64,000 nucleotides of DNA from Microvelia longipes (lineage: Eukaryota > Arthropoda > Insecta > Hemiptera > Veliidae), in assembly GCA_018340805.1 (NCBI GenBank), contig JACMZG010001914.1:25560569-25624568 (forward strand), read 5' to 3'. The number at the start of each line of letters is the position of its first letter. Position 1 is the first letter of the stretch. Below are positions 48,442 through 60,805 of the stretch, in pieces. The position numbers were made by a program, and so were the translations under genes. The notes under the pieces were generated by a model. That model searched no databases. It was given only the letters and a program-made list of their open reading frames with translations, and was not told the origin of the DNA.

Positions 48442-50195
48442 GAAGATTCTTTTTTTGACTTCAATGATTTTATATTGAGTAATACGACAACAATTATTGT
48501 TATAAGTAATAGAGTTAATAACAAGTATAGAGTTTCATGGCTTGAGAAGTCGGATAGCACTCTGACGGGAGTTGATCAGTGTAAAATAAGAAGATGAAAG
48601 CATAAAAATAAAATTATAAATAAATTGTTTTAAGTTATTTTTAATTCTGAATAGCTCTCTTACTTTTTGATTAAATTTGTTTTAAGTTATGCGTTATTTT
48701 ATAAGTTATTATATTTTATTAAATTATTTTTTTAGTTATTTTAAAATTATTCGTATTTCCTTTGTGTCCTTTAAGTTTAAACAACAAATTTCATTTTTCT
48801 TTATGCTCTTTACGTTGATCTACCTTTTATTTATAGGATGTTACCAAAAACTTGTTTTCTCCGTTTTTATACTTTGTTTTTATGGACTTAAGATGAGTGG
48901 AATTTAAGTTGGCTCTAAGTTTTTGTGTCATTAAATACTTTGTTTTATTCCAGAATTGAAATGTCTACTGTCCCGTTATGAACTTAGTTTTTTTACTGTA
49001 TTAATCCTGAAGTAGTAATGTTATTTCTATTTGCCTCTTACTTTGTTTGAGTATAGTACTTATTGTAGTAAATACCTTTTGAAGTATTTATATATATATT
49101 TGCACTTAACCGTTTTCCTCTGTTATTATTGTAAGTTATTTGTTTGTTATCAATAACATTTTAATGCATTTCCAAATGAAAAAAATTGCTTATGAGGTAG
49201 ATGGGAGTAGGGAGGTGGCAAGGCTTTCAAACCTAAAACAGGTAAAAGTAGAAGGATCAGTAATAGAGAGAAATTCGCCAATGCTTCTGAAAGATTCAAA
49301 CCTAACACTCTATTGTTATCCCAAAGAAAGTACCGCTTCACTTTTTAAACTGAATTGAATGATTTATGGTGGCGCTGTCTAGGCTAAAGTGGGCTTTATT
49401 AGAACTATTTATCTTATTGAAAAGACCGGTAGAGGTAAAAGTTAATGATGAGTGTATAGCGGTTAGCAGTTATTTTTCAAAGTAAAAAAACCGTTTAATT
49501 CGGTTAGTTTTAGATAATTGAAAGACCTGCAAGGATCACCACCTTGACCCACTCAGGTTTTTCGTTTAGTACGTCACTTCCTATACTTAAAGTATTTTGC
49601 TTTTCTTGTTACTTCTTACATTTTCATTTGTTTACTATTATTTTTTGAAAATTCTTAAAGTCTATTTTCGTATTTGTACTTTTAAAATAAATAATAAACC
49701 TTGAAACATTCAATCTGCAATCTTATTAGAGACTGATGCAGAAAAAGCATAGGATAGTAGCAACTACTTTTTTGCTCAAAGTAATCAGTTAACTTTATAT
49801 TAAATTATTTTTAGAATTTGTTTTCAATAGTCTTCATTATAGCAATATAATAATTGATGTTGAGGCACTAGTGAGAGTGAAATGGAGCGTAGAATAAACT
49901 AATGTCTCGCTAGTGCCCCATCATCAATTATATTTATATTTAAATATTTCCATTATTTACTCCTATTTAAAATATTATTATGTATATAATATATACGATA
50001 AAAAGATACTTATGGACTGAAATGTGAAACCTTTTTATCCTTTGAAACCTTATATTTTTATATATTTTTATTTCTAATATTTTCATATATTTATTTTTTA
50101 TTTATTGTGTTATAGTTGAAACTAAGATCATAATTGACTCTGCGGAATGACCATAATTTCACCTCAACAATGTAAAAGCACTTATAGGTATTATG
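48442..50195. other. Intronic stretch, no gene seen
   Basis: AT-rich sequence. Open frames at 49140-49358 (plus) and 49150-49341 (minus) overlap and show no domain. A short foldback is at 49850-49931. Confidence 0.45.
49850..49931. repeat. Short foldback, 22-bp arms
   Basis: ATAATTGATGTTGAGGCAC and TAG are answered by CTAGTGCCCCATCATCAATTA and T, about 19 of 22 matching. The GTTGAGGCACTA block is echoed by TTAGTGCCTCAAC near 54678. Confidence 0.7.
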
Positions 50196-50196
50196 T

Positions 50197-50199
50197 TGA

Positions 50200-50278
<79 letters not shown>

Positions 50279-50280
50279 TA
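50197..50280. repeat. (TA)n microsatellite
   Basis: About 80 bases of TA with AATAT and TTATA interruptions. Confidence 0.95.
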
Positions 50281-51321
50281 TGAATTAACTATTGAAGTTA
50301 AATATTAAATTAATAGTGGAGAAATTTTTTTTATGACACTTTAATGACTTTATCGCCTACTTTTTTCGATAAACTGTTACTTCTTTATTATGATCACTCT
50401 GGCTACTATCAATTTTCTCACCACGATTTAATTTTTGAATTGTAGCTCTACGTTGCATTTTTAATCTTTTTAAAATTTCATTTTTTCCTCTTAGTGATTA
50501 TTTGAGTGTGTTCGTAGTTATATTTTGTACTTGCATTATAATATGTAAGGATAAGTAGAGACTTTTTTTAGGTACTTATTTCTTACTTTTGTATACACTT
50601 TAAAATACCCCCTTTGTTGGTAATTCAAAAAAATAATCCTGAAAAATCATTGATGGTAGCTTCTATCGAAAAATTATATATTGTATCTAGTATAAAGTCT
50701 ATTTTAAAAAAATCGTCAGTATCGACTAAATCAATTCTTTGTGTGATTTTCCATTATAATAATATGAATAGGCAGCAAGTTTTTGTAAAAAATAAAATTA
50801 TCCCTCTTGATTCTTTGAGAGTACAATAAAGTATAATAATAAAATGTGATAGCCTTCTTGAGAACAAAGCTATTTGAATATTTATTTATTTTTACTTAGA
50901 TTTTGAGAGTATAACTTTTATATTTAATATGCTTTTTAGTTAAGTTCTTTAAAATATTTAACATATATCTGTTGTAAGAATTGTAAGAAATTGGGAAAGA
51001 ATATTAGCTTGTTCCACTTTTATTGCTATTAGCAATGATAATGTCTTTACCCTTATTTGAATACTATCAGTATTCAACTATATGTCTCTTCTCAGATTTC
51101 TTTAAATACTGGCACTAAAATATAGGAGCAACTTGAGAATGCATTTAGTGAGATATTTTTAGAATACTCGTATCTGAGACTATTCTAAAAATCTTCTTTT
51201 TGTTTTGAGAGAGTATTTAGTTTTGTAAGGTTTGTATCAGAAATATAAAATCAAATTATTGAGCATATCCAAAGGCAATTCAAAAGGAGGGACGTAGACT
51301 TAAGCCCCCTGGTTTAAAATA

Positions 51322-51325
<4 letters not shown>

Positions 51326-51380
<55 letters not shown>

Positions 51381-51388
51381 GTGTGTGT
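51326..51388. repeat. (TA)n-(GT)n microsatellite
   Basis: About 50 bases of TA, then GTGTGTGTG. It borders a Family A fragment in which the GT block is internal, so the microsatellite may have grown from the repeat. Confidence 0.92.
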
Positions 51389-51424
51389 GTTTTGGAACAA
51401 AATGATTTTTGTTCCTGCTAGACG

Positions 51425-51540
51425 TTTTAATAACACGATGACTTCGAACTCTTCCAATTTAGTTAAAATTTGATATAAGTGTATTCCTCGACGTAAGAAA
51501 TAAGTGAACTAATTTTTTTGTGTGAAATTTATTGTTTCCG
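51425..51540 (-). repeat. Family A fragment
   Basis: AGTTAAAATTTGATATAAGTG, TATTCCTCGACGTAAG and the following segment correspond to the GAGTTGAAATTTGGTGCAAG and TATCC block of other copies. It is weak and truncated at both sides. Confidence 0.4.
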
Positions 51541-52580
51541 CAACAATATAAATCCACTTTACTGCCTATTAAAATAATTTTCTATTTTGTATAATAATTA
51601 TTTTTATAAGCTTATTTTAAAATTTATAATTTTAACTTTATGTCCTTTTTACGTTATTTTACAAGTTAAGAGTAGAACACTATTTTTATTAATTTTTTTT
51701 TATTGTAAAAATTATCATATCCATCAGCACAATTAATTAAATAATAATTACATGATCCGTCCATTAATCATGATACGTGTGTTACATGCTATAAAACACT
51801 AATCATACTATACAGTTATATCCGCGTCATCTTAATCACTAACGGGACTCATTCTAGCTTTTTTGCCAAAAATTAACTAACTAGATAATAAAAAAAGTCT
51901 CATTCTTAATTTCAGATATTTTATTCAATTCTCTTGTCGTGAATATTAACTCATAAAAATAATTAAAAAATAACTGATTTTATATTGTATACTGAATAAT
52001 TATAGTAATGAAAAATAGTACTGAATAATAATCGCAAAATAGTATTTAATGAATCTATGAATTTGAATTTTTTTAATTAAAAATAATTAATGTCTATTTC
52101 CTTTTTGTTGAAAATAGTATAATTATAATGTTTTGCCAAATCTTAATCTGACAAATTATTATTGTTATTTTTAATATATTTTTTATTTAACTGCTAACTG
52201 TTTCTTTATTATTTACAATAGTTTTGATTTTGTATTAATTATACTTGTTTATGGTCACAGTACATCAATTTTAATTCTTGTTATTATCCTGTTATTATTA
52301 ATTAATAATATTTAAAATTGTGTAAATAAGTAAAAAAAGTCTTCCTGTCAGATATACTATTTTCAAACTTGGTACAAAAATTAATCGTAAGGAGGATAAT
52401 AACCTTATTGAAAACCAGGTTGACTACAGACATTGACAAAAACAGTATCAATTTAAGATTTAGTATAAATATTGGTGAATAAGAAATATTTATTTGCTCA
52501 GAGGTTGTAACGAAATTTTCAAAACCGATACAGCTTTTACAGAAATGATACAACTTTTTGTCGGAAAATATTTTAATTTA
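51541..52580. other. Intronic stretch, no gene seen
   Basis: AT-rich sequence with no exon-like frame and no recognised repeat. Confidence 0.45.
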
Positions 52581-52584
52581 TTTG

Positions 52585-52905
52585 TATTGGACGCTGAGTG
52601 GAATTATACCGGTTCAAAGTTTCGACCGTACTAAGTATTAGCTTTGTAAAGCTAGAACATCGAATATTCGGGGTCTGAACAAGTAAAACTGCTCCATCGT
52701 AAAGCCAGAGAATCGGTTTCGAATCTTGATACCGTCGATCATATTTTTCTTTTTATTTACTCAAATTTTCAATAACAAAATAATGGGTCTAAATGTCCGT
52801 AAACCGGGTGGACAGCTAGACCCTTTACCACATCTAGAATTACTTCAATATTGTGAAGTCAGACCTAGCGAGACCCAAGTTTTAATACCTCAAGCTCTAT
52901 AGAAA
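52585..52905 (+). repeat. GC-richer segment, possibly SINE-like
   Basis: The segment includes GACGCTGAGTGGAATTATAC, CGGTTTCGAATCTTGATACC (one mismatch from a pol III B box) and the bipartite hairpin at 52785-52823. It then runs to GACCTAGCGAGACCC. It is unlike the flanks and unlike the other families. No A box at a normal distance and no A-rich tail was found, so a SINE is only a possibility. Confidence 0.25.
52785..52823 (+). repeat. Two-part nested hairpin
   Basis: GGGTCTA pairs with TAGACCC (7 bp). Within it TGTCC pairs with GGACA (5 bp), separated by two-base bulges, with a loop around GTAAACCGGG. This is a compact RNA-like fold in the GC-richer segment. Confidence 0.6.
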
Positions 52906-54004
52906 AATTACATATACTGTTTTTGTTTTAAAATTATTTACTATAATTACAGCATTAAAAATAAGTCGCTATTAATTGTTATAAAGTACAATTTATGCTT
53001 TTTAAGATAATTAAAACAAAAATAAGAAATAATGCTGTTTTAATTTCTTAAACTTTTTCTGTTTTTTTTTATCTTTTCTTATTTGAGATTTAATTTAATG
53101 AAAAATACTACAATCATCATATGCGATTTTTTATATATTTTTTTAATTTCATTTAATCAATTTTTTATGTTAATAAAACTATGTCAGATAACTGTTTTAC
53201 ATAATAAACCTACTTAATTAAATAATAAGGCGTAAGAGCTAAAAATAAACGCAACAAAGTTAAAAGATAATTCATAATATCGCATAATTATATAAAACGG
53301 AACCTATTAGGTGAGATCCTTCTGTCATAATTCATTGTTTTACGTAAATAATTAGATGTGTTGTTTTCGTTTTCTTTTTGTGTGTGTGTGTTGCTTATGT
53401 ATTATATTTATCTTTATTAGGTCCAGTTATGTTTTTTAATATTTTTTTTGTGTTGGTACTCCTTAAAAGATGTTATACCTGTGCGCAGGTTTAGTGTATT
53501 TAATAAAAAGATGTAAGTCCGTTAACCATGTGGGAAAAAGTATAAAACTAAAAATAGGATTCTCTATGCTTGTTTTTGCTTTGTTTTTCCATGGTTATAT
53601 TTTTATAGTTTATCGAATGTGAACGTGAGAAAAGATGTACTTAAGGTAACGAAATAACGTTAGATTAAACTATTTTTATGAACTAAAGATGTTTTAACTT
53701 TTATGCTTTCATAAAACGAATGGTTAAAATTAATTGAACTGATGAAGCAAAGCAATCAATTTGTCAGCTAAGTAATACTAAACACTTTTTCATTATTTAT
53801 TAAGATAGGAAAAATCAAATAAGGAGAAATATGAATTGATAAAATAATAAATTAATAATTGGGATTGCTTTGACTTTAATTTAATTCAAGCTTTTGAGGT
53901 ATTTAGTTGTTCCGATATCCGGTGTATCTACCTGTTCCGAAATATTATCACTGTCTGATGTGTGGTTTTAGTTAGTTATAAATTGTTCATAGGAAATGTA
54001 ATCA

Positions 54005-54395
54005 CAGCAGCTTAAAGTTCTATAATCACAACAAAAAAACTAATTGTTTAGCTATATATTTCACCTAATATTGTTGGCATCCCAGGCAATTTTTTTTATA
54101 AAATCTTAGTTGACTAGATTTACAAAAAAAACTTTCTGTAAAAGTTATTTTATTGCTAAAGCAATTAAAAATTACACAAACAAACAAAAACTTAAAACTA
54201 ATATCACTGTTAATTAAAACTAATGAACACACTGTAATATTAGTTTTAAATTTTCGTTTGTTTGTGTAATTATCTAGTCAACTATGATTTTGTAAAAAAC
54301 TTGCCAGTGATGCCTGAAGATGCCTACAATGTTAGGTGAAATATATAGCTAAACAATAAGTTTTGTTGTTATTATAGAACTTTAAGTTGTTTTAT
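54005..54395. mobile_element. Foldback element with CTGAAGATG cores in its arms
   Basis: The left arm (CTTAAAGTTCTATAATCACA, TTGTTTAGCTATATATTTCA, CATAGTTGACTAGA-like end) is matched in reverse by the right arm (TCTAGTCAACTATG, TGAAATATATAGCTAAACAA, AGAACTTTAAG) over about 118 bp. The right arm keeps GCCTGAAGATGCCTACAATG followed by TTAGGTGAAA. The left arm has lost part of the core. The middle has a second inverted pair (TTACACAAACAAAC and GTTTGTTTGTGTAA). It is non-coding. Confidence 0.82.
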
Positions 54396-54554
54396 TTAAA
54401 ATTTCCTATCAAGGTGTGGGGAGTTCTATAAAATAAATAGTGTTACAAGAGAGAAATTACTGAAGTTATACATTAGATTTGTTTGCTTTTGCGAATTTCT
54501 ATTAGAACTTCGCTACAATCGCTAACGATGTGTGCGGCTGAGCGGGAGTTGGAT

Positions 54555-54748
54555 TTTATTATTGTGTAACACACGGCTACAATCAGTTGACAGCGCGGGA
54601 AAATAATGCCAGGGAGCCAATCAGGTTATTCCTGAATATTAAACAACGCCTACCATTTCAAATCGTACCAACCTCATTAGTGCCTCAACACTATTTTCCC
54701 ACGCTGTCAACTGATTTTAGCCACGTGTTAAACTATGTTAAATAATAA
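54555..54748. mobile_element. Foldback element, about 42-bp arms
   Basis: ACACACGGCTACAATCAGTTG, ACAGCGCGGGAAAATA are inverted by TATTTTCCCACGCTGTCAAC, TGATTTTAGCCACGTGT. The interior has GGGAGCCAATCAGG. It is non-coding, about 190 bp. Confidence 0.8.
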
Positions 54749-57012
54749 TTGTTTGTTATGTGACTTTTCCAACTTAAATAAAGACATCACTTAATTCAAT
54801 AGATGAATCATACTAGATTTTTTAAATTAAGATTTTATTAACGACTCTAAATTAAGATTTATTAACGAATCTAAATTAAGATTTTATTGCTGTGAAATTT
54901 TTATTATTTTCGAGCGACGTAAAGCAACAAACAATGTTGTGTTGCATACAATTTTAAGGATCACATTTTTAAAAGAAGATTACAAGTAGTGTGACTGTAA
55001 TAAAAGTCGCATAGCGGGCGGTAACTATTACTTTATGTTCGCCGGCTTTATTTATTGCTTTAGCAATAAAATAACATTTACAGAAAGTTTTCCTGCTAAC
55101 TTAGGTCTACCTAACATAGCTGATCATCTCATGCTTAAAATATTACCTTAAAAAAGTTTAAGTATAATAAAATCAGTGTTGTCGTATACATCGGAAAAAT
55201 TATAACTCTTTATTTTTTTAAAAAAATAAATGTTTTTAACCTGAATAATTTGCTGTTTAACTCCCTGTTTATTTAATATTTTTAAAAAAATAAATTTAAC
55301 CAACCGCTGACCCACCGCTTTTCGAGTAGGTGTTTCTTAAAACCAACCGCTTACTATCGGGTTATTAAGACTGATGACCGTCATTAATAACGGGCTTTTT
55401 GCCGAATTTTCTCAAGAACTTCTCGTATCTGTTGGATACCAAATTTATATTAAAATGCTTTTTAGATTATTATCTTCTTGTATTATTTTTTGTTATAAAA
55501 TGTCTAATATTAAAATTCCATACTTTTATAATTTAGGAAAAATATATTTTCCCTGTTATCTTTTTAGCAAAATGAAAAATTAAATTATTTAATTGGATTA
55601 TGACCTTTTATTCGAAATTTTCGAAACAAATAATACAATTTAAAACAAATATTGTTTTTTTTTATTTTAATTAAATGTTTGCCTAATGAACATTAAAATT
55701 ATAAAATAACTCTTAAAAATTCTAGCGCGGTGGTCCCCAAGGCGGGCTAATTTTTCTTAGATTGTTTGCTTTCTTTGTTTTACTCATTTTTTCGGTGTAT
55801 GCTTTGTATAGGGAACATGAGAATTTTGACTTGTCTGTCAATTCGTAGAGATTTTTTTACGCAAGGAAATGCATATTTTTTACACCATAGGTTCAAACCT
55901 ATGTTTACCCTTGATTAATTAGTTTTACACTACATTTAGGGCATTCATAAAAGAACTTGATTAATACTAATCTTTAAAATATTTTAGCGCATTTTCTTTG
56001 AAAAAGCTATGCAAATTGAAGAAGCATACACCAAGAACTTGATAAGAACAAGAAATTAAATTTTAAGAACTTCGTGGATAGGGACCTCTAAAACTGATTT
56101 TGGCCACACTCCCGGGTCTGACTTCTGCCATATGTCGCTTATCCAATTAGCGAATTTTCTTTGGAAAGAATTCGCTTATTTTCTAAAGGAAATCCGTTAA
56201 AAATTATAAATCACTTTTATTTCTTTTTAGATAAATATAATTATTTTTTTAATTTTTGTATAATTACCTTTTATAATTCTATAATTTTAAAGTCTTTATT
56301 TTTTATATTTTTATAATTATATTTTATTGTAGAAGATAAATAAAGTATAAAACCTATAAACCTCAATCCATCAATTCATTTACTCAATTTATGATGGGAT
56401 TTATATTAGAATTTTATATTATTTCTGGGTTATTTTAAATAAATTATTTTATCGACTTCAAATAAAATAAACCTGCTTAAGTAAATCCTTAAAAAAGGAT
56501 CCACGTGAAATATTAAAGGAATCTTTAAAGAACTCATAAATCTACTCGAATAGCGGTTTTTAATCTCACTACCGAATTGCATTTTGTTTATGGGTTATCA
56601 AAAATTTAAATTGCTACGCCTACCTCTGTTGTATCGCATACTTCTGAAAACATTTTAGTATACATGTATTTTGACTTTATCAGATTAAATGGAATACCGA
56701 CAATATTACATTTTTCTCTTTTTATTACCCTTTATCTGTTTTATTTATTGACATTTATGCGTTAATAATTTATTTTCTTATTTTACACTTTGATTTAAAA
56801 ATCTATACTAAATTTTATTTGATTGATGGACATATTTAACCCTGTGTAAACAAATTAAGTTGTAGCAATATGTCACTTGCATAAACTAGTTATATGAAAA
56901 CCAAAAGAAGAAAACAATCATGTGTTCCTAGCGCCTTGGCCGCGGAACGGCCATGCGCCTAAAGGCCTTTTGTTTTTATGTATTAGTAATTTTGGTCTTG
57001 CACTCTTTTTCA
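54749..57012. other. Intronic stretch, no gene seen
   Basis: AT-rich sequence. Three spaced ATTAAGATTTTATT copies are near 54830-54890. Fragments of other elements are present: TTTATTGCTTTAGCAATAA near 55049, related to 54150, and ATAGGGACCTCTAAA at 56080, related to Family C. A GC-rich palindromic patch at 56925-56970 contains TGGCCGCGGAACGGCCA and CTAAAGGCC. Confidence 0.45.
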
Positions 57013-57306
57013 ATAATTTAAGAGAATATTGTGTCCTGTTGGGTGGTAATAAAAAACAACGATTAATGCGATATTTCGGCTATAAAGCCGTTATTAAACC
57101 TAAAAATAAATATATAAACAATTAACTAGACGTATGATACAGCAAAAATTGTTGGTTTTTTATGTAACAATATTTACTGTATTATATGTCTAATTAATTG
57201 TTAATATATTTATTTTTAGGTTTGATAATGGCTTTATAGCCGAAACGTCGAACTAATCATCGTTTTTTATTATCACCCTATAGGGCACAACCTTTTCTTA
57301 AATTAT
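57013..57306. mobile_element. 294-bp foldback element
   Basis: The left arm TAATTTAAGAGAATATTGTG, TCCTGTTGGGTGGTAATAA, TTTCGGCTATAAAGCC, TTAAACCTAAAAATAAATAT is inverted by the right arm ATATTTATTTTTAGGTTTG, GGCTTTATAGCCGAAACGTC, TTATTATCACCCTATAGGG, TTCTTAAATTA. The GGCT/AGCC hairpin plus GAAACGTC in the arms echoes the recurrent core. It lies 109 bp from the PAN1 exon, so it is inside the intron just past the donor. Confidence 0.85.
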
Positions 57307-57414
57307 CATAGTATTACAAGTTATTTATACTTCTATTTTTCTATTTAATCTTAATCACTATTTAATTTCTTTAAGTACTTTAATAACTGGCAAGGAATTT
57401 GATATGGAATGTAC

Positions 57415-57616
57415 CTGCAAGTAAAGTCCCGTTCTCCTAAGCACATTTCTAAGCATTCCTGTCTGGATGAAGCTGGGTGTTTTTTCTTGGAATAACCCTC
57501 TAATTTATATCCTTGTACTCTGTCAAAGCACCAAGCTCTCTCACAGGGTTTGATTCCTAGACAGATCTTTTGGGCGTAGATTGTAAACACCGGGAACTGT
57601 GACTTCGACAATGCAC
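57415..57616 (-). CDS. PAN/ZP protein, exon with first PAN domain
   Basis: The exon is 202 bp: two bases finishing a codon, 66 codons, then two bases of an Arg codon. The acceptor is TTTTATTTTACAG (intron phase 1) and the donor CAG/GTACAT (phase 2). The peptide starts ALSKSQFPVFTIYAQK and holds a PAN/apple core: CERAWCFDRVQGYKLEGY, then QECLEMCLGERDFTC. Splicing to 9219 adds R-SANYNNATGEC, completing the domain and its cysteine pattern. A phase-1 acceptor upstream is typical after a signal-peptide exon, but that exon is not found in 57617-64000 and is probably further right. Confidence 0.93.
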
Positions 57617-57789
57617 CTGTAAAATAAAAAGCATATAGGTTTTTAGTTTTGTTGTCAAAATAATATTTTGATCTCAATTTGTAAAAAATATTAAATGATT
57701 TGAATAATTGAATTTAAACATTGTAACAAACAACAAAATTGATAAGGACTTAAAAAAAACATTTTTTATATTAAGAAGAAACAAAACTA

Positions 57790-57872
57790 AACAAGTTTTC
57801 GTCTCTCTACTCATTATAATTACTAATAACAAAGCCGACTTTCAACCGTTATCGGTCATCATCAGTGCTAAA
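57790..57872 (-). repeat. CTGATGATG/GAAAG hairpin core, copy 2
   Basis: On the minus strand: GCACTGATGATG, stem ACCG, loop ATAA, stem CGGT, TTGAAAGTCGGC. An AGTAGAGAGACG block follows about 40 bases on. The stem is perfect. The order matches copies at 12433 and 63268. Confidence 0.6.
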
Positions 57873-58446
57873 TAACAATTAAAATAAATTGATACTAGAT
57901 AAAATACAAAAATGTAAAAATATATAAAACAAAAGTTGCAAAATATAAAACAAAAGCTAAACCCCAAAACAAGACCTACCGGTGAATATTAAATAAAAAA
58001 GTAGATCACTATTCTACCAGTTAGTCTAATGGTACAAACTTGACTGAAGTTTGAAGTCTTTATATTATTAATTTCTTATATAAATTTAAATAAACCATAA
58101 AATATAAAAATGTGTATGAAAAAAATGATACATATGTATAATATACATTATAATGTATAATATATCTATAGTTCATAGTTTTATATATGTATAAACTATA
58201 AAATATATATGAATAAAAAATTTTCTGATGAAACTTGTATTCTTTCGTACTTTAAATAATTTAAGTCATACAGGATTAGCAATAATAAAGTCTGTCATAA
58301 CAGAACGAAATTCTTAAAAGTATGTCCTATTGGTATTTACAATGAAGATAAACTATCTGATGACATGTTTTTTTGTTCTTTAAAGAATTTAAGTGTTACA
58401 GAATCCTATAACACTGTGATACAAAAAATAACATAATACAAATATA

Positions 58447-58552
58447 ACAATGTGAATACTTGTTTTCTACTACCATGGACTTTATTATTGCTAATCAGCA
58501 ATAATAAAGTCCATGGTAATAGAACAAAAGTCTCCCAAGTATTCACATTGTT
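58447..58552. mobile_element. 106-bp near-perfect hairpin
   Basis: ACAATGTGAATACTTG, CCATGGACTTTATTATTGCT are mirrored around ATCAGC by AGCAATAATAAAGTCCATGG and CAAGTATTCACATTGT. The half-site AGCAATAATAAAGTC with CATAACAGAAC also occurs once near 58280, suggesting two copies of one module. Either a MITE or a hairpin-RNA source. Confidence 0.8.
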
Positions 58553-59576
58553 TATTTACAATATCCATACAACTATCCTTCGAAACTTTTTATTCTTTCT
58601 TACTATTAAAAATCAACGTCTTATATTTTAATTATTTGTTTAAAAAAAATTTAATGATCACCTTTTATTATTTTACTCTGTAAATTTGTTATTAACTTAA
58701 ACTTTAATGTAGGTAAATACTGTACTAGATTATTAACTAATAACTAACCACCTCTATCCGCCATTTTAAAAATCAAAAGTTAATGAATAAATTAAATTTA
58801 AAAGAAATTAAATTTAAAAGAGCGAAGAATTGTCGTGGACTAATGAGAAAATTATAACCTTTGAAACCTTTTTTGTCGTTGCCGAGTATTTTATAATATT
58901 TTTAATGAAGTAGATTAGTTTACATGTATTTAATATTCAAAAGGCGAGCATAGTACTTGTTATAAAATATTGTTTGGAAATGTAACTGTTCGTTTTGACT
59001 AAATAAGGCAACTTGTTGCTCTTTGGGTAATTGAAAAAAAGTTGATTAAGCCAAGTTCAAAACCTGCTCTAAACCTGTGTTAAATCGGTAGACATAAATC
59101 TCAAGTTTAGGCGTTAAGTCACGTAGTTTTTTTTTGTTTATGGTTTAAAAAGTTAATAATTTTGCTTTTATTTGACTTTATAAGATTGTCATTGGAAAAT
59201 GTTACATGCAGATTTGAAAGTGTTACTTAAATAAATATATAAGTAAAGAAAATCTCATGAGAGCCATTTTCTATTTAAAATGTACGGGTTAATATACGTC
59301 TCTTAACTTTGTACACATATTATTTATTATATTATTTAAATTATGCATGTATATCGCCAATCGGTATTGTTTCATTGAGCTATCCATGTTTTGTATTAAT
59401 TGATATTAATGATATTGATATTAATTGATATTTTGATATTACATTTGAAAATATTGTTCGCCTTATTAACGTAATTTAGAATATTCGCTTGTAGATAAGA
59501 GATATTACAGAATAGATTACGTACGTAGTCTATAGGTATGTTAAAAAAGGTAACGTTATAGCAACCAAAAAAAACT

Positions 59577-59728
59577 TTGGTTTCATTGCCACAAAACTTG
59601 GTTTCATTGCCACAAAACTTGGTTTCATTGCCACAACTTGGTTTCATTGCACAAAACTTGGTTTCATTGCCCACATTGCACAAAACTTGGTTTCATTGCC
59701 ACAAACTTGGTTTCATTGCCACAAAACG
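59577..59728 (-). repeat. 21-bp tandem repeat, seven units
   Basis: The plus-strand unit is CTTGGTTTCATTGCCACAAAA with one- to four-base losses in some copies. On the minus strand one frame reads repeated GNETKFC, but indels break it and there is no gene context. The array is a minisatellite. Confidence 0.92.
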
Positions 59729-60112
59729 TGACTACTTTTACCGTTTTTAAAAATCTTTTAATATAAAAAGGATTTTTTTTGTTAATAATTATATTTAAAA
59801 AAACATTTTGTTAAAAGTGCTATTCCTTTTAAATCTAGAGTAAAAAATTTTAGTTACAAAATTTTATAACTATTTTTCTGGGTGGTATTTTTAATCCCGT
59901 TTTTCTATATCACGTTGTAACATAAGTTATTAAAAATAATGTGAAACAAACACTGATGATGTAAATTAAGGAAAGATGCAAATGAAGTTCATGACCTGTA
60001 AAAATGAGTTGATTTTAACAAAAATTGTTATTACTTATTATTCTATTATTTTTTTTTTACTTTTAAGGTAAAATTTTTGATAAATATAAGTCTACTAACT
60101 CTGTCAAAAATG

Positions 60113-60805
60113 TCAAAAAAAATCGGGCTTAATATACCTCGGCACTTTTCCACTACCCTTATTCTTATCACTTTTGAATCGCATCACTCAGCCTCAGAAA
60201 TCCATAAATGCCTATTTTATTATTTATTACAGCTCGTCCTTAGACAAAAACTTTTAATCCCAGTGGTCACCCATCTACTTACTGACCATTCTCGATGCCT
60301 AGTCCTGACAAAACCTACTAACTTTTTAAAAATAAAACTTTGCTTTTATGTTTATATTTTAAAGGGATGCACTCAACATTTTTGCATCAAAAGTTTTTTT
60401 TAGATTTTTTACTTTTTTTTAAATGTATACGTGTGATTCTATAGAAATTGAACTGATACCAGTAATGAAATAAATGTTGGCACATATATTGATCTTATAT
60501 AGGTTTAAATGCGTGCCAAATTTCAAATCGATCCAAATATTCATTTGCTCATGATTTTTATGATTCTTTTGTGATTTTTGTTTTATGATTTTTTTTATTT
60601 TAGAGTATAGATTAATGTCGCCTTTGGAAAATTATTTTCCAGGAGGCACAACTGGAAAGATTGATATTTACTGTTTCAACTCTTGACCATAAATACACCA
60701 GCTAAAATGATAACATACAAACACATAAGGATAGATAACATGGTAAAAACTATTCAAGAGGTCCTAAAAATACCTAAAACTAAAAAAAAAGGTGAAATCC
60801 CGGTT
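60113..60805 (+). repeat. Family A dispersed repeat, diverged
   Basis: It begins AAAAAAAATCGGGCTTAATA and holds TCATCACTTTTGAATCGCATC, AGTGGTCACCCATCTAC, GCCAAATTTCAAATCGATCC, ATTAATGTCGCC, ATACACCAGCTAAAATGATAA and GAAATCCCGGTTTC. The 3' hairpin is missing. Frames at 60077-60403 and 60683-60916 are repeat-derived. Confidence 0.78.

Noticed and set aside
49140..49358. 72-codon frame with a less biased composition
   Set aside because: An antisense frame covers the same bases and neither shows a domain or exon borders.
52720..52745. B-box-like TTTCGAATC as a tRNA gene
   Set aside because: No cloverleaf, no acceptor stem and no A box at normal spacing; kept only as a weak SINE hint.
59396..59683. 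Minus-strand frame with GNETKFC repeats, resembling a repeat protein
   Set aside because: The 21-bp tandem array has indels that are not multiples of three, and there is no promoter or conserved flank.
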